NCBI RefSeq assembly: GCF_023228165.1 | Contig: NZ_JALOBS010000007.1 | Location: forward strand, 1 to 64,000 | Direction: 5' to 3' | Origin: Methylomonas sp. | GTDB taxonomy: Bacteria > Pseudomonadota > Gammaproteobacteria > Methylococcales > Methylomonadaceae | DNA: 64,000 nucleotides | Shown here: one piece after another, positions 50,281 through 58,901 of the stretch | Layout of the letters: each line of letters begins with the position of its first letter | Position numbering within the stretch: position 1 is the stretch's first letter | Program-made: the position numbers and the translations under genes | Notes under the pieces: model-generated | Databases searched by the model: none | What the model was told of the DNA's origin: nothing | Seen by the model: the letters and a program-made list of their open reading frames with translations, nothing else

Positions 50281-50922
50281 TTATAGCTCGGAGGCTTTAT
50301 TCAGGGCGGCGGTCAATCGCTCGATCCGGGCATTGAGCCGGTCGACGTCGCAGCGGCAGGCGTCGACCTGCTGAAAAGTAAGCTCGGCTTCGGCCTTGGC
50401 GGGCAGGTCGCGGGTTTCTTCCTGTAGAAATTCTTCCAGATTCAAACGGAAACTGGTCATGGTGCGCGGGGTCCAGTCGCGGCTGCCACGCAGCAAATCC
50501 GACAAACGCTGAGCAAACTTATCGCCGGTGTAACGGGCCAGCTTGGCTTCAAGATTGATGTCCAGTTTTTCGAACAGCCGCTGCAGTTTATGGGCCAGCT
50601 GGGTATCGCCTTCGATACGCACCTCACCCTTGAACAGTGCGTGCATGGGCGTGGCGCTTAAGCCCATCAAGCCCAGGGCGGACAGCGAACCGCTTAAGCG
50701 GGCATCGGCCTCGCCCCGGTAACTTTCCAACATTTGGATACGATCATGCGTCGGACACAGATATAAGGTTTCGTTAAACGGCGTTATCTGTATCGCTATG
50801 ACTTTGCCGGCCATGGGCGACAAATACTGCTCAAGCTGCTCGTCTAGCCCCAAATAGCTATTAAGGGCAGTTTCCATTGCGGCAATCAGCAATGGCTTAA
50901 TCTGCATGAATTGATTGGACAT
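50281..50922 (-). CDS. ubiJ: Ubiquinone biosynthesis accessory factor UbiJ
   Basis: UbiJ is a lipid-binding scaffold of the soluble ubiquinone complex. The 213-residue protein has an SCP2-like domain (about 15-115; GEVRIEGDTQLAHKLQRLFEKLDINLEAKLARYTGD) and a C-terminal coiled coil (about 170-210; DVDRLNARIERLTAALNKASEL), exactly the UbiJ layout. It lies between ubiE and ubiB as in E. coli. Confidence 0.93.
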   Translation of the reverse strand: MSNQFMQIKPLLIAAMETALNSYLGLDEQLEQYLSPMAGKVIAIQITPFNETLYLCPTHDRIQMLESYRGEADARLSGSLSALGLMGLSATPMHALFKGEVRIEGDTQLAHKLQRLFEKLDINLEAKLARYTGDKFAQRLSDLLRGSRDWTPRTMTSFRLNLEEFLQEETRDLPAKAEAELTFQQVDACRCDVDRLNARIERLTAALNKASEL

Positions 50923-50985
50923 CAGCCGACCTGCCGCTGTTGTAGGTGTCGCAAAAACCGCGTATGGCTTAATTTCATACTCAGG

Positions 50986-51744
50986 TTAAAACTTATAGCC
51001 TCTGTGCACCGCCACAATGCCCTGCGTCATGTTGAAATACTCGCAACGTTCCAAGCCGGCCTCTTCAATCATACGTTTTAATTCATCCTGTTTGGGATGC
51101 ATGCGGATCGATTCGGCCAGATAACGGTAGCTGTCTTCGTCCTTCGCAACGATAGCGCCGATTTTCGGCAGCAGCTTGAAGGAATAAAAATCGTAGACTT
51201 TTTCGGTGATAGGATCGGTGGGATGAGAGAATTCCAGCACGATCACCCGCCCGCCCGGTTTCAGCACCCGATACATGGAGCGCAGAGCGGCATCCTTGTC
51301 GGTAACATTTCGCAGGCCGAAACCGATACAAACGCAATCGAAGGTGTTATCGGCAAACGGCAGGCACTCCGCATTGACTTGCGCATATTCAATGTTGCCG
51401 GCCAAACCGCGATTAATTAAACGATCGCGCCCGGTGCGCAGCATCGCGGCATTAATATCGGCCAGCACCACTTGACCTTTTTTGCCGACCCGCTTTTCGA
51501 ACAAGGTTGTCAAATCGCCGGTACCGCCGGCCAAATCCAACACATGATCGCCTTCGCGAACATTGGCCAATTGCACCGCCACCCGTTTCCAGATACGGTG
51601 TATTCCCAACGACATCAAGTCGTTCATCACATCGTACTGACTGGCGACCGAATCGAACACACCGCGCACCAGCGCAACTTTTTCCTGCTTGGGAACTTCT
51701 TTGAAACCGAAATGGGTAGTATTGTCGTTTGTCATGATAGCCAT
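50986..51744 (-). CDS. ubiE: Ubiquinone/menaquinone C-methyltransferase UbiE
   Basis: A SAM-dependent methyltransferase of ubiquinone synthesis. The 252-residue protein has the SAM motif VLDLAGGTGDLT, the family motifs YDVMNDLMSLGIHRIWKR and RVLKPGGRVIVLEFSHP, and the ending GIVAVHRGYKF. The start at 51744 overlaps the DUF971 stop (TAATG), indicating coupling; an ATG at 51735 is the alternative. Confidence 0.97.
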   Translation of the reverse strand: MAIMTNDNTTHFGFKEVPKQEKVALVRGVFDSVASQYDVMNDLMSLGIHRIWKRVAVQLANVREGDHVLDLAGGTGDLTTLFEKRVGKKGQVVLADINAAMLRTGRDRLINRGLAGNIEYAQVNAECLPFADNTFDCVCIGFGLRNVTDKDAALRSMYRVLKPGGRVIVLEFSHPTDPITEKVYDFYSFKLLPKIGAIVAKDEDSYRYLAESIRMHPKQDELKRMIEEAGLERCEYFNMTQGIVAVHRGYKF

Positions 51745-52133
51745 TAATTTTTTAGGGGCGATTTGCGGCTGATACCGGCTGCGCTAAGTTGTTCGAGATA
51801 ATTTGACCAGAGCAACGGAAACTCCGAACCTAATTTATACAGCAAATCCCAGGAATAAATCCCGCTGTTGTGACCATCGCTAAAGGTCAGTGCAATAGCG
51901 TAATTACCGACCGGACGAATGTCGGTAATGCTGACATCCTGTTTACCGGTTTGCAGGGTTTCCTGACCGGGCCCGTGGCCTACTGCTTCGGCGGACTGGG
52001 TATAGACCCGCAAATATTCGCTGGGCAACTCGAAAATACTGCCGTCGTCGAAATGGATTTCCAACATAGCCGACAGCTTATGCAGTTTAATTTCGGTCGG
52101 TGTACAGCGGCAAGGGGTAATTTTTATACGCAT
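51744..52133 (-). CDS. DUF971 family protein
   Basis: This 129-residue protein matches the DUF971 / gamma-butyrobetaine hydroxylase-like N-terminal domain: FDDGSIFELPSEYLRVYTQSAEAVGHG, a middle VSITDIRPVGNYAIALTFSDGHNSGIYSWDLLYKLG and no catalytic domain. DUF971 proteins occur beside hslU and ubiE in many proteobacteria; a role in iron-sulfur or metal handling has been suggested for the domain, but I cannot see metal ligands that prove it. Confidence 0.9.
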   Translation of the reverse strand: MRIKITPCRCTPTEIKLHKLSAMLEIHFDDGSIFELPSEYLRVYTQSAEAVGHGPGQETLQTGKQDVSITDIRPVGNYAIALTFSDGHNSGIYSWDLLYKLGSEFPLLWSNYLEQLSAAGISRKSPLKN

Positions 52134-52136
52134 GGT

Positions 52137-53456
52137 TTACAGAATATAGCGGCTCAAATCTTCATCGGCCGCCAGTTGCTGCAGATGCGTATCCACATAG
52201 GCGGCATCGATACGAATGGTTTTTTCCAGCAAATCCGGAGCATCGAAGGAAATGTCCTCCAGCAGCTTTTCCAGAATGGTGTGCAAACGTCTGGCACCGA
52301 TATTTTCGACGCTTTCGTTAACCTGCCAACCCAATTCGGCAATGCGTTGAATACCGTCGGCGGTAAAACTGACCTCAACCCCTTCGGTAGCCAACAAGGC
52401 TTGATATTGTTCGGTCAACGAGGCATCCGGCTCGGTGAGGATACGCACGAAGTCGTCGGCGCTCAAAGCACTGAGTTCCACCCGAATCGGAAAACGGCCT
52501 TGCAGCTCTGGAATCAAATCCGACGGTTTGGTCAAATGAAACGCACCGGAAGCAATAAACAGGATGTGGTCGGTTTTGATCATGCCGTACTTGGTGGTCA
52601 CCGTGCTGCCTTCCACTAACGGCAGTAAATCGCGTTGCACACCTTCCCGGGACACTTCACCACCCCCCATTTCCGAGCGCTTACAGATTTTATCGATTTC
52701 ATCCAGAAACACGATACCGTGCTGTTCGACGGCTTCCAACGCAGTTTGTTTGATGTCGTCTTCGTTAACCAGCTTGGCCGCCTCTTCTTCCTGCAGCAGC
52801 TTGATGGCATCCTTGATCTTCAATTTGCGCTCTTTGGTCCGGCTGCTATGCAGATTTTGGAACATCCCCTGCAACTGGCTGGTCATTTCTTCCATACCCG
52901 GTGGCGCCATGATTTCCACCCCTACCGGGGGTGCCGTCACATCAATTTGAATTTCCTTGTCGTCCAGTTGGCCTTCGCGCAATTTTTTACGCATCTTTTG
53001 GCGGGTGGATTCCTCGGATTCCGACAGCATGCCGCCTTCGGCTCTGGGCAACAAAATATCCAGCACTTTTTCCTCGGCCGCATCCGCTGCGCGGTTTTGG
53101 ACTTTTTCCATGGCCGACAACCTAGTCATTTTCACGGCGGTATCGACCAAATCGCGAATGATGGACTCCACATCGCGCCCCACGTAACCAACTTCGGTAA
53201 ATTTGGTGGCTTCGATTTTAATGAACGGTGCATTGGCCAGACGGGCCAGACGGCGGGCGATTTCGGTTTTACCGACGCCGGTAGGGCCTATCATCAGAAT
53301 GTTTTTCGGGGTAATTTCCTCGCGCAACTCGGGCGCAACTTGACTGCGGCGCCAGCGGTTGCGCAACGCAATAGCCACCGAACGCTTGGCGTCGGCTTGA
53401 CCTATGATGTGTTTATCCAGTTCGCTGACGATTTCTCTTGGGGTCATTTGACTCAT
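52137..53456 (-). CDS. hslU: ATP-dependent protease ATPase subunit HslU
   Basis: HslU unfolds substrates for the HslV peptidase. The ATG at 53456 (MSQMTPREIVSELDKHIIGQ) gives 439 residues; the extended frame into hslV is spurious. Walker A GPTGVGKTE, I domain (about 110-240), Walker B GIVFLDEIDKIC and sensor 2 region (ENIGARRLHTILEKLLED) are all present. GGAGAAAG serves as ribosome-binding site inside the hslV end. Confidence 0.97.
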   Translation of the reverse strand: MSQMTPREIVSELDKHIIGQADAKRSVAIALRNRWRRSQVAPELREEITPKNILMIGPTGVGKTEIARRLARLANAPFIKIEATKFTEVGYVGRDVESIIRDLVDTAVKMTRLSAMEKVQNRAADAAEEKVLDILLPRAEGGMLSESEESTRQKMRKKLREGQLDDKEIQIDVTAPPVGVEIMAPPGMEEMTSQLQGMFQNLHSSRTKERKLKIKDAIKLLQEEEAAKLVNEDDIKQTALEAVEQHGIVFLDEIDKICKRSEMGGGEVSREGVQRDLLPLVEGSTVTTKYGMIKTDHILFIASGAFHLTKPSDLIPELQGRFPIRVELSALSADDFVRILTEPDASLTEQYQALLATEGVEVSFTADGIQRIAELGWQVNESVENIGARRLHTILEKLLEDISFDAPDLLEKTIRIDAAYVDTHLQQLAADEDLSRYIL

Positions 53457-53460
53457 GGGT

Positions 53461-54027
53461 TTATTCTTTCTCCGGCGCTTGCGGCTCCGCATCCAGCTCT
53501 TCGATGCGCAGATTGTGATTGGTATAAATGCAGATATCGGCGGCGATGTTCAATGATTTCTCGACGATTTCGCGCGCGCTTAGGTCGGTGTTATCCAGCA
53601 ATGCCCGTGCGGCACTTTGCGCAAACGCACCACCTGAACCGATGGCCATAAAATCGTGCTCGGGCTCGATTACGTCGCCGGTACCGGACAAGGTCAGTAA
53701 TGTTTTGGCATCGGCGATGATCAGCAATGCTTCAAGCCTGCGTAAAGCTCGGTCCGTACGCCAATCCTTGGCCATTTCAACGGCGGCGCGGGTCAGATTG
53801 CCGCGATGTTTTTCCAACTTGCCTTCAAAATGTTCGAATAACGTAAAGGCATCGGCAGTGGCCCCGGCAAAACCGGCAATGACCTTATCGTGATATAAAC
53901 GCCTGACCTTGCGGGCATTGCCTTTCATAACGGTATTACCCAAAGTTACCTGCCCGTCGCCGCCGATCACCACCTTATTGCCACGTCTGACAGCCAGGAT
54001 GGTGGTGCCTCTCAATTCTATACTCAT
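53461..54027 (-). CDS. hslV: ATP-dependent protease peptidase subunit HslV
   Basis: A threonine peptidase of the HslUV complex. The 188-residue protein has the conserved TTILAVRRGNKVVIGGDGQVTLGNTVMKGN core. The catalytic Thr is preceded by seven residues (MSIELRG), so a short propeptide must be removed to free it; other HslV families have similar short leaders. hslU begins 4 nt downstream. Confidence 0.96.
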   Translation of the reverse strand: MSIELRGTTILAVRRGNKVVIGGDGQVTLGNTVMKGNARKVRRLYHDKVIAGFAGATADAFTLFEHFEGKLEKHRGNLTRAAVEMAKDWRTDRALRRLEALLIIADAKTLLTLSGTGDVIEPEHDFMAIGSGGAFAQSAARALLDNTDLSAREIVEKSLNIAADICIYTNHNLRIEELDAEPQAPEKE

Positions 54028-54202
54028 TTGTTCTAACTGCTACCAAGAAAAGCCAACGATTTTACATGGTATGAATAGCGATGGGCCAGAAGTTTCAAGT
54101 TACCCCATCCATCATCAGGTTGTTTAATTATTGAATTGTGTAGAAAAACTGATTAAAGTTGGGCAGGAAAAACATAATAAAAACAACATCAAGAGGCCCG
54201 CT

Positions 54203-54676
54203 ATGAAATTATCCAAATCCTGGAAAACTGCCATCCTATTGACCGGCTTGGCTTTCGCCCCCCTGGTTTCCGCAATCACACCCGCCGAAGAAACGGATAA
54301 AAAGTGCATCAAACCCAAATTCAGGGATTTCTCTCCAGCCCCCAAATCGGAAGTGGCGCCGGAAACCGAGATTTCCTTTCACATCAACCGCTATGCCGAC
54401 CCGCTGCACATTGGCGCCAGCGCCAAAAAGATTCCCATGCAGGTTGAAATTACCGATAAACAGACATTTTATTATGTCACCGCCAAACTACCGGCGGAAC
54501 TCAGGGATGGCTATGCCCGTATTCACGTAGAAGCCAAATCGACCGAAGGCGATTGCATCGGCACGGATGGCTGGCTGCTTAAAATCAGCGATAAAACCGG
54601 CGCAACTGCCGATAACGAGCCAAAAACCAAAGCAACCGGGAATATCCCGGCCCCAGCATCTGAAGACGCTGAATAA
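54203..54676 (+). CDS. Small secreted protein of unknown function
   Basis: This 158-residue exported protein starts at the ATG at 54203, with AGAGG 6 nt upstream. It has signal peptide MKLSKSWKTAILLTGLAFAPLVSA and a beta-rich mature domain (FRDFSPAPKSEVAPETEISFHINRYADP...) with two Cys (about 35 and 121) and a low-complexity tail. The strand pattern suggests a small immunoglobulin-like fold. The 175-nt gap upstream holds its presumed promoter. Function unknown. Confidence 0.8.
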   Translation: MKLSKSWKTAILLTGLAFAPLVSAITPAEETDKKCIKPKFRDFSPAPKSEVAPETEISFHINRYADPLHIGASAKKIPMQVEITDKQTFYYVTAKLPAELRDGYARIHVEAKSTEGDCIGTDGWLLKISDKTGATADNEPKTKATGNIPAPASEDAE

Positions 54677-54713
54677 CGAATCCAGCCTTCCCGTTAATTA
54701 CAGCGCTAAGAAG

Positions 54714-55562
54714 TCAAGCCGATATCCGCACGCGGGCCGGGACTTTACCTCCCGGTCCGTATCCAAATGCGGTGGTTGCTGCAAGCAAAGCGAAACCAAA
54801 CAACACCAGCGTTAATGACCCCGGCTCCGGAACAGTGGCAGACTGGCTAGTGGCACTGAAAATGACCGGCGTAAACACAACCAGGTTTTGCGTACCTCTG
54901 GCTGCCCCTGCATCGCTCAAATAGGTGAGCGCATAGTTTCCGCTATAAGCCGTCGTATCTAAATTAGCTAGCCATTCATTTGCCAATATCACATATTGCG
55001 AAACGGCAGTATTTGTATCTACGTGAAAACCAGGGTCAGTCGCATTAATTTGATAAAGCCCGTTCGCATCCACGGTCCCGTATGTAATGGCCCATACCGC
55101 CAATTGAAAGGCGGCACTGTCAACCCTGGTCGCCAGGGAACTGTATACCGCATTGGCCAAGCCGATTAGATCATCTACTCGCGCAGCCCCATCCGGCGTT
55201 CCTGGACGCAATCCCGTTAACACACCGGCAAGATCATTCCCGGTTTCAACGTTATAGGTCGAGGTACCCGCGGACATCCAGTGATAAATATCCACGCACC
55301 ACGCATTAAACACCCCGGTCGATGAGAATAAATAACTGGTATCACTTGTTGTCAGGCTGTCTCCACCAATGCCGACACTTCTGAGGCTGGAAGATGACGG
55401 ATTAGGCGAAATTTGCCCCGACTCGTAGCCTACCTGCTGATCATTCAAAATAGCAGAACCTGAATAATTGACTACGATACTACCCGCCTTAACTGCACTT
55501 AAAGGAGCTACGACACCCAAAAACCCTATTAGTAACAACCCCTTGATATTGTTTATTTTCAT
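54714..55562 (-). CDS. PEP-CTERM protein with thioester-domain-like Cys/Gln motifs
   Basis: This 282-residue exported protein has a signal peptide (cut near VKA-GS) and a body of about 200 residues. Two motifs stand out: AWCVDIYHW (Cys 89) and AAFQLAVWAITYG (Gln 153), resembling the Cys and Gln segments that form an internal thioester in surface adhesins. The C-terminus has VPEPGSLTLVLFGFALLAATTAFGYGPGG followed by a short basic tail, longer and less Arg-dense than the standard PEP-CTERM ending. GGAG lies 8 nt before the ATG at 55562, so the first ATG (55568) is rejected. It is convergent with the gene at 54203. Confidence 0.82.
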   Translation of the reverse strand: MKINNIKGLLLIGFLGVVAPLSAVKAGSIVVNYSGSAILNDQQVGYESGQISPNPSSSSLRSVGIGGDSLTTSDTSYLFSSTGVFNAWCVDIYHWMSAGTSTYNVETGNDLAGVLTGLRPGTPDGAARVDDLIGLANAVYSSLATRVDSAAFQLAVWAITYGTVDANGLYQINATDPGFHVDTNTAVSQYVILANEWLANLDTTAYSGNYALTYLSDAGAARGTQNLVVFTPVIFSATSQSATVPEPGSLTLVLFGFALLAATTAFGYGPGGKVPARVRISA

Positions 55563-55842
55563 TGACATTACTCCATGCTAATTTTATAAAATTAAGCAAA
55601 ATAATTGCCATAAATAACAAATACCAAATAAATTAATAGTTTAAATATTCTGCAGTGCAAAATAACTCGCAGGCCCGACAGAACTGACAGCCCGCATAAA
55701 TTCAATACAAATCAATCCTTTACACCAAATTACATGCTTTTAGAGGCCATATCTTGCTTTGAACGCACGCCAGAATTGGCAGCCATGACAACCTCATTAG
55801 CCGACCGGCAACAATTTCCGCCTAACCTGACCAACACAGCTT

Positions 55843-56307
55843 TCAGTAACGTATTTTACTCTCCAAGCGCTTCCAAGCCTGGAATGGCAAAGCAGACCCT
55901 GCCAACTCGATATAATGCATGGCAATACAGCGCTCAGCTGGCAATTTAGGGATTTCATCGTAAATGAAACTGTCGTCGAAACCGGCCGCAGCCGCATCGA
56001 AGCGGTTGCAGGCAAAATAAACGGCGTGCAAACGAGCCCAATAAATAGCCCCCAAACACATCGGACACGGCTCGCAACTGGTATAGAGGGTGCATTCGGT
56101 CAATTGAAAATCACCCAAGCTTTGGCAGGCTAGCCGAATAGCCATGATTTCGGCATGCGCGGTGGGATCAATATTCTGCGTAACCCGGTTTCCGCTACTG
56201 GCAATAATGCGTTGATCTTTTACCACCAACGCGCCAAACGGACCGCCGCCATTAACGACATTGTCGCAAGCCAAGTCGATCGTCTGGCGCAAAAAGTCCG
56301 CGTGCAT
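55843..56307 (-). CDS. Nucleoside/guanine deaminase (CDA superfamily)
   Basis: A zinc-dependent deaminase of 154 residues. It has the HAE catalytic motif (TAHAEIMAIRLAC) and the PCxxC zinc motif (YTSCEPCPMCLGAIYWAR). The CEPCPMCLGAIYWARL sequence and length fit the GuaD-like guanine deaminases more than tRNA adenosine deaminase TadA. It starts 0 nt after metA on the same strand. The 280-nt AT-rich gap downstream, 55563-55842, shows no feature. Confidence 0.88.
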   Translation of the reverse strand: MHADFLRQTIDLACDNVVNGGGPFGALVVKDQRIIASSGNRVTQNIDPTAHAEIMAIRLACQSLGDFQLTECTLYTSCEPCPMCLGAIYWARLHAVYFACNRFDAAAAGFDDSFIYDEIPKLPAERCIAMHYIELAGSALPFQAWKRLESKIRY

Positions 56308-57375
56308 TTATAAGCCCAGCGGATTTTCCGGATCGATACCGCCCATAAACGGCAAACGCCGGTCTTGATTGGTGATTTGATACACCTTGCCCAGCCAGTT
56401 ATTAAATACGGCTTTGGCCGAATCGCGCCAGGTTATGTCGAGTTGGGGAATAATTTGCGCTTCCGGCAAGGGCTCCAGCGGTTTGCCCTTGGCCTTGGCG
56501 AGTATGACCCGGCCTGCATAATCGGCCAGCAGTTTTTGCACGCCGACATCGAAATAATGCTCTGGAAACGGCGGGTAATCGCTGCGCTCGTCGTGATAGT
56601 AGCGCAACACCTCGCGCTTATATTCCTTTAACAAGCTAATGTCGTCGTATTCCGGATGACCTTGAAAGAACACGATGCGAAAACCATCCGGGCTTACAGC
56701 CAAGTGCACGCCGGCCTCTTCGCTGGCCACCAACACTTTCAAGCCGTGTTTCTCCATGTCGACTTGAAAAACTTCATTGAAGCGCGAATGCGGCACATCG
56801 AAGCGGGTATTAATTTCCGCCATCAAGGGATGTTGTCTATCCACGACTTTATGCGAGAAAACCCCCCAGCGTTTTTCCGGCAGACGCGTACGTTCGACGC
56901 CATAACAACTTTGAATTAGCGCATGGGTAGCCAAACAGGAGCAAAGTATGGAGGTCACATTCCGTTTGGCCCATTCGAATACTTCGGTCAAGGGCAGCCA
57001 AAAGGCTTCGTCCTGCAAATGATCGTGGGTAACATTGGCACCGCTGATAATCAGCGCATCCAAGCCATCCCGTTTGATTTGCTCGAAGCTTTCGTAATAT
57101 CGCTGAATATGCTGCCCGGCGGCGGAACTTCTTTCCAGCCCGTCTATGGTAAAGGGATGCACATGAAATTGAGCTATCTGATTACAGGCGCCCACCAGGC
57201 GGAAAAACTGCCGCTCTGTCGCCTCCAAGGCGGCATCCGGCATAATATTGAGCAGACCTATATGTAACTCGCGTATACATTGATGACTGGCGCGATCGGG
57301 ACTGAGAATTTCCTCGCCTTCCTCGTGCAAGCGTTGAAAAGTCGGCAGATCGGTATGAGCGACTAACGGCGGCAT
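56308..57375 (-). CDS. metA: Homoserine O-acyltransferase, MetA family
   Basis: Activates homoserine for methionine synthesis, by family usually with succinyl-CoA. The ATG at 57375 has AGGGA 6 nt upstream and gives 355 residues; the longer frame to 57408 starts with TTG. Visible motifs: IGLLNIMPDAALEATERQFFRL, GLDALIISGANV, SILCSCLATHA with the catalytic Cys, WGVFSHKV and FFQGHPEYD. It is about 45 residues longer than E. coli MetA, mainly at the C-terminus. Acyl specificity (succinyl or acetyl) cannot be read by eye. Confidence 0.94.
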   Translation of the reverse strand: MPPLVAHTDLPTFQRLHEEGEEILSPDRASHQCIRELHIGLLNIMPDAALEATERQFFRLVGACNQIAQFHVHPFTIDGLERSSAAGQHIQRYYESFEQIKRDGLDALIISGANVTHDHLQDEAFWLPLTEVFEWAKRNVTSILCSCLATHALIQSCYGVERTRLPEKRWGVFSHKVVDRQHPLMAEINTRFDVPHSRFNEVFQVDMEKHGLKVLVASEEAGVHLAVSPDGFRIVFFQGHPEYDDISLLKEYKREVLRYYHDERSDYPPFPEHYFDVGVQKLLADYAGRVILAKAKGKPLEPLPEAQIIPQLDITWRDSAKAVFNNWLGKVYQITNQDRRLPFMGGIDPENPLGL

Positions 57376-57388
57376 AGCGGTTCCCTGC

Positions 57389-58237
57389 TCAGCTTTGTTG
57401 ACGCGCAATAGCCTGCGCGATCAGTTGCAAAAAATCGTCTTCATTGCGAACCTTGGTCACTTCATCCCCATCAACCGTGTAACCGTATTGCTCGGCAATG
57501 GCTTCGTAACGTGGCACGCGCGCCTTAAATAACTCGGGAAACACCCAGCAGACAAAATTGTCCGGATCAATCTGCTCGGTAGAGGTACATCCTGTTTCGC
57601 GCATAAACAGCGCCAGCTTCTCATCGACAAACTCCGGCCGGTAATACAGCGGTTTGGGGTCTTTTTTGGCCCGTTCGATGATGGTCTGTTCCAGAGCCGG
57701 CGGAATTTTGATGTACAGAAGCAAGGTATGTTCGGCCAGCTTTTCTATCACTTCCGGGCAATCCAATTCGCAAACACTGCCTCCCGCATCGTTGATGAAG
57801 TGCTTATATCCATAAATCGCCTCCGCTTTATGGATGAACTCGGGCACATCATTCATGGCGGCAATTTCGGCCTCGTGATGCAAGGCCTGTCGACGCTTGA
57901 ATTCGGCTAGCGTCAGCCCACCCTTGGCTGGATTGCCGATTTTACCCAGGAAGCTGGATACCGGCGACAAGTTTTCGACCGTGATATTGCTACAAATATA
58001 AATCGAGTCTGATTTCAGCAGATCCCGCAAAAAAGGCACACCCATGGCTTGTTGCTTGATATTGTCCAAAATCGGTTCTTCCAGATATTTGGTACCGATT
58101 CGGTAATCCCCGGAATAATGAAACCATTTGTCGCGCGGCAATTTGCTTGACAAGGTGGTTTTGCCGGCGCCGGACATGGCCAGCAGGGTAATGCTTTTGG
58201 ATTCCCAGTCCAAAAATTGTTGCGGGGTCATTTTCAT
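57389..58237 (-). CDS. P-loop ATPase of unknown function next to metA
   Basis: This 282-residue protein has a Walker A motif AMSGAGKTTLSSKL near residue 22, followed by FHYSGDYRIGTKYL and helical segments. The overall look is of a nucleoside/sugar kinase-like or AAA-type P-loop fold, but I do not recognise a defined function. It ends 13 nt before metA, and the DUF6763-like gene ends 10 nt before its start, so the three are probably one transcript. No Shine-Dalgarno site is visible at its ATG. Confidence 0.85.
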   Translation of the reverse strand: MKMTPQQFLDWESKSITLLAMSGAGKTTLSSKLPRDKWFHYSGDYRIGTKYLEEPILDNIKQQAMGVPFLRDLLKSDSIYICSNITVENLSPVSSFLGKIGNPAKGGLTLAEFKRRQALHHEAEIAAMNDVPEFIHKAEAIYGYKHFINDAGGSVCELDCPEVIEKLAEHTLLLYIKIPPALEQTIIERAKKDPKPLYYRPEFVDEKLALFMRETGCTSTEQIDPDNFVCWVFPELFKARVPRYEAIAEQYGYTVDGDEVTKVRNEDDFLQLIAQAIARQQS

Positions 58238-58247
58238 AAAACGTTAC

Positions 58248-58550
58248 TCAATCCAATAAATTACTGATATCCAAATCTTCCTGATCCGGTCGGGCATGCC
58301 GGTCTGGGTCGCTATATCCCAAGTCATCGCTTTCCAAATCATCGAACGGCGCACTCCAGTCTTCCGGATCTTCAATGTAATCAAAAGTAGACGCATACCA
58401 TGCGTCATTATCGTACTCACCCAGGTCGCCATTGGCGTATTGCACATCAATGGTTTCGTCTTTGGTGTCAATTGCTACGACTTTAAAGGTGAGGTTGTTT
58501 TCAAAGTCTTTATACCAACGGCCTATGACCGGATCTGTGATCGTTGTCAT
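58248..58550 (-). CDS. DUF6763-like small acidic protein
   Basis: This 100-residue, strongly acidic protein has the pattern IGRWYKDFENNLTFKVVAIDTKDETIDVQYANGDLGEYDNDAWY...PEDWSAPFDD, which fits the DUF6763 family as I know it. It looks like a small SH3-like barrel with an acidic tail. Function unknown. It heads the metA run, with an upstream region of about 130 nt shared with slyX on the opposite strand. Confidence 0.8.
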   Translation of the reverse strand: MTTITDPVIGRWYKDFENNLTFKVVAIDTKDETIDVQYANGDLGEYDNDAWYASTFDYIEDPEDWSAPFDDLESDDLGYSDPDRHARPDQEDLDISNLLD

Positions 58551-58682
58551 TGTCGCATCCTCGCTATGGTTGATGGTGGACCTATCATAGCCGAGTTTTT
58601 TCTGGTCGTGTCAACGGCCGGGCAAAATTGCCGGCTAAATTCTATTAGAATATCGCTTTCATACACAAACCTACGGCAGGCC

Positions 58683-58889
58683 ATGAGCGAAGAACGTATT
58701 ATCGAACTGGAAATTAAACAAGCGTATCAGGAAGATTTGCTGCAAGCATTGAATAACGTGGTTGCCGAGCAGCAAAAACAAATCAGCAAATTGGAAGAAA
58801 CCTGCAAACTACTGCACGACAAAATTAAAAGCTTGGCCCAAGCCGAACGCAACCCCGAGATTGTCGATGAAAGACCGCCGCATTATTAA
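58683..58889 (+). CDS. slyX: SlyX family protein
   Basis: This 68-residue coiled-coil protein has the SlyX pattern MSEERIIELEIKQAYQEDLLQALNNVV...QQKQISKLE and ends in the family hallmark RPPHY. GGCAGG lies just before the ATG at 58683. The frame is open to 58296, but that extension runs antisense through the DUF6763-like gene and has no SlyX similarity. Confidence 0.93.
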   Translation: MSEERIIELEIKQAYQEDLLQALNNVVAEQQKQISKLEETCKLLHDKIKSLAQAERNPEIVDERPPHY

Positions 58890-58901
58890 CCGCCGCCCTC
58901 G

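Noticed and set aside
52635..53651. 338-codon plus-strand frame over hslU
   Set aside because: Antisense to a clear hslU; no family resemblance.
55659..55700. CTGTCAG/CTGTCGG pair upstream of the PEP-CTERM gene as a Pho box
   Set aside because: The heptamers are 9 bp apart instead of 11 and no suitable -10 follows.
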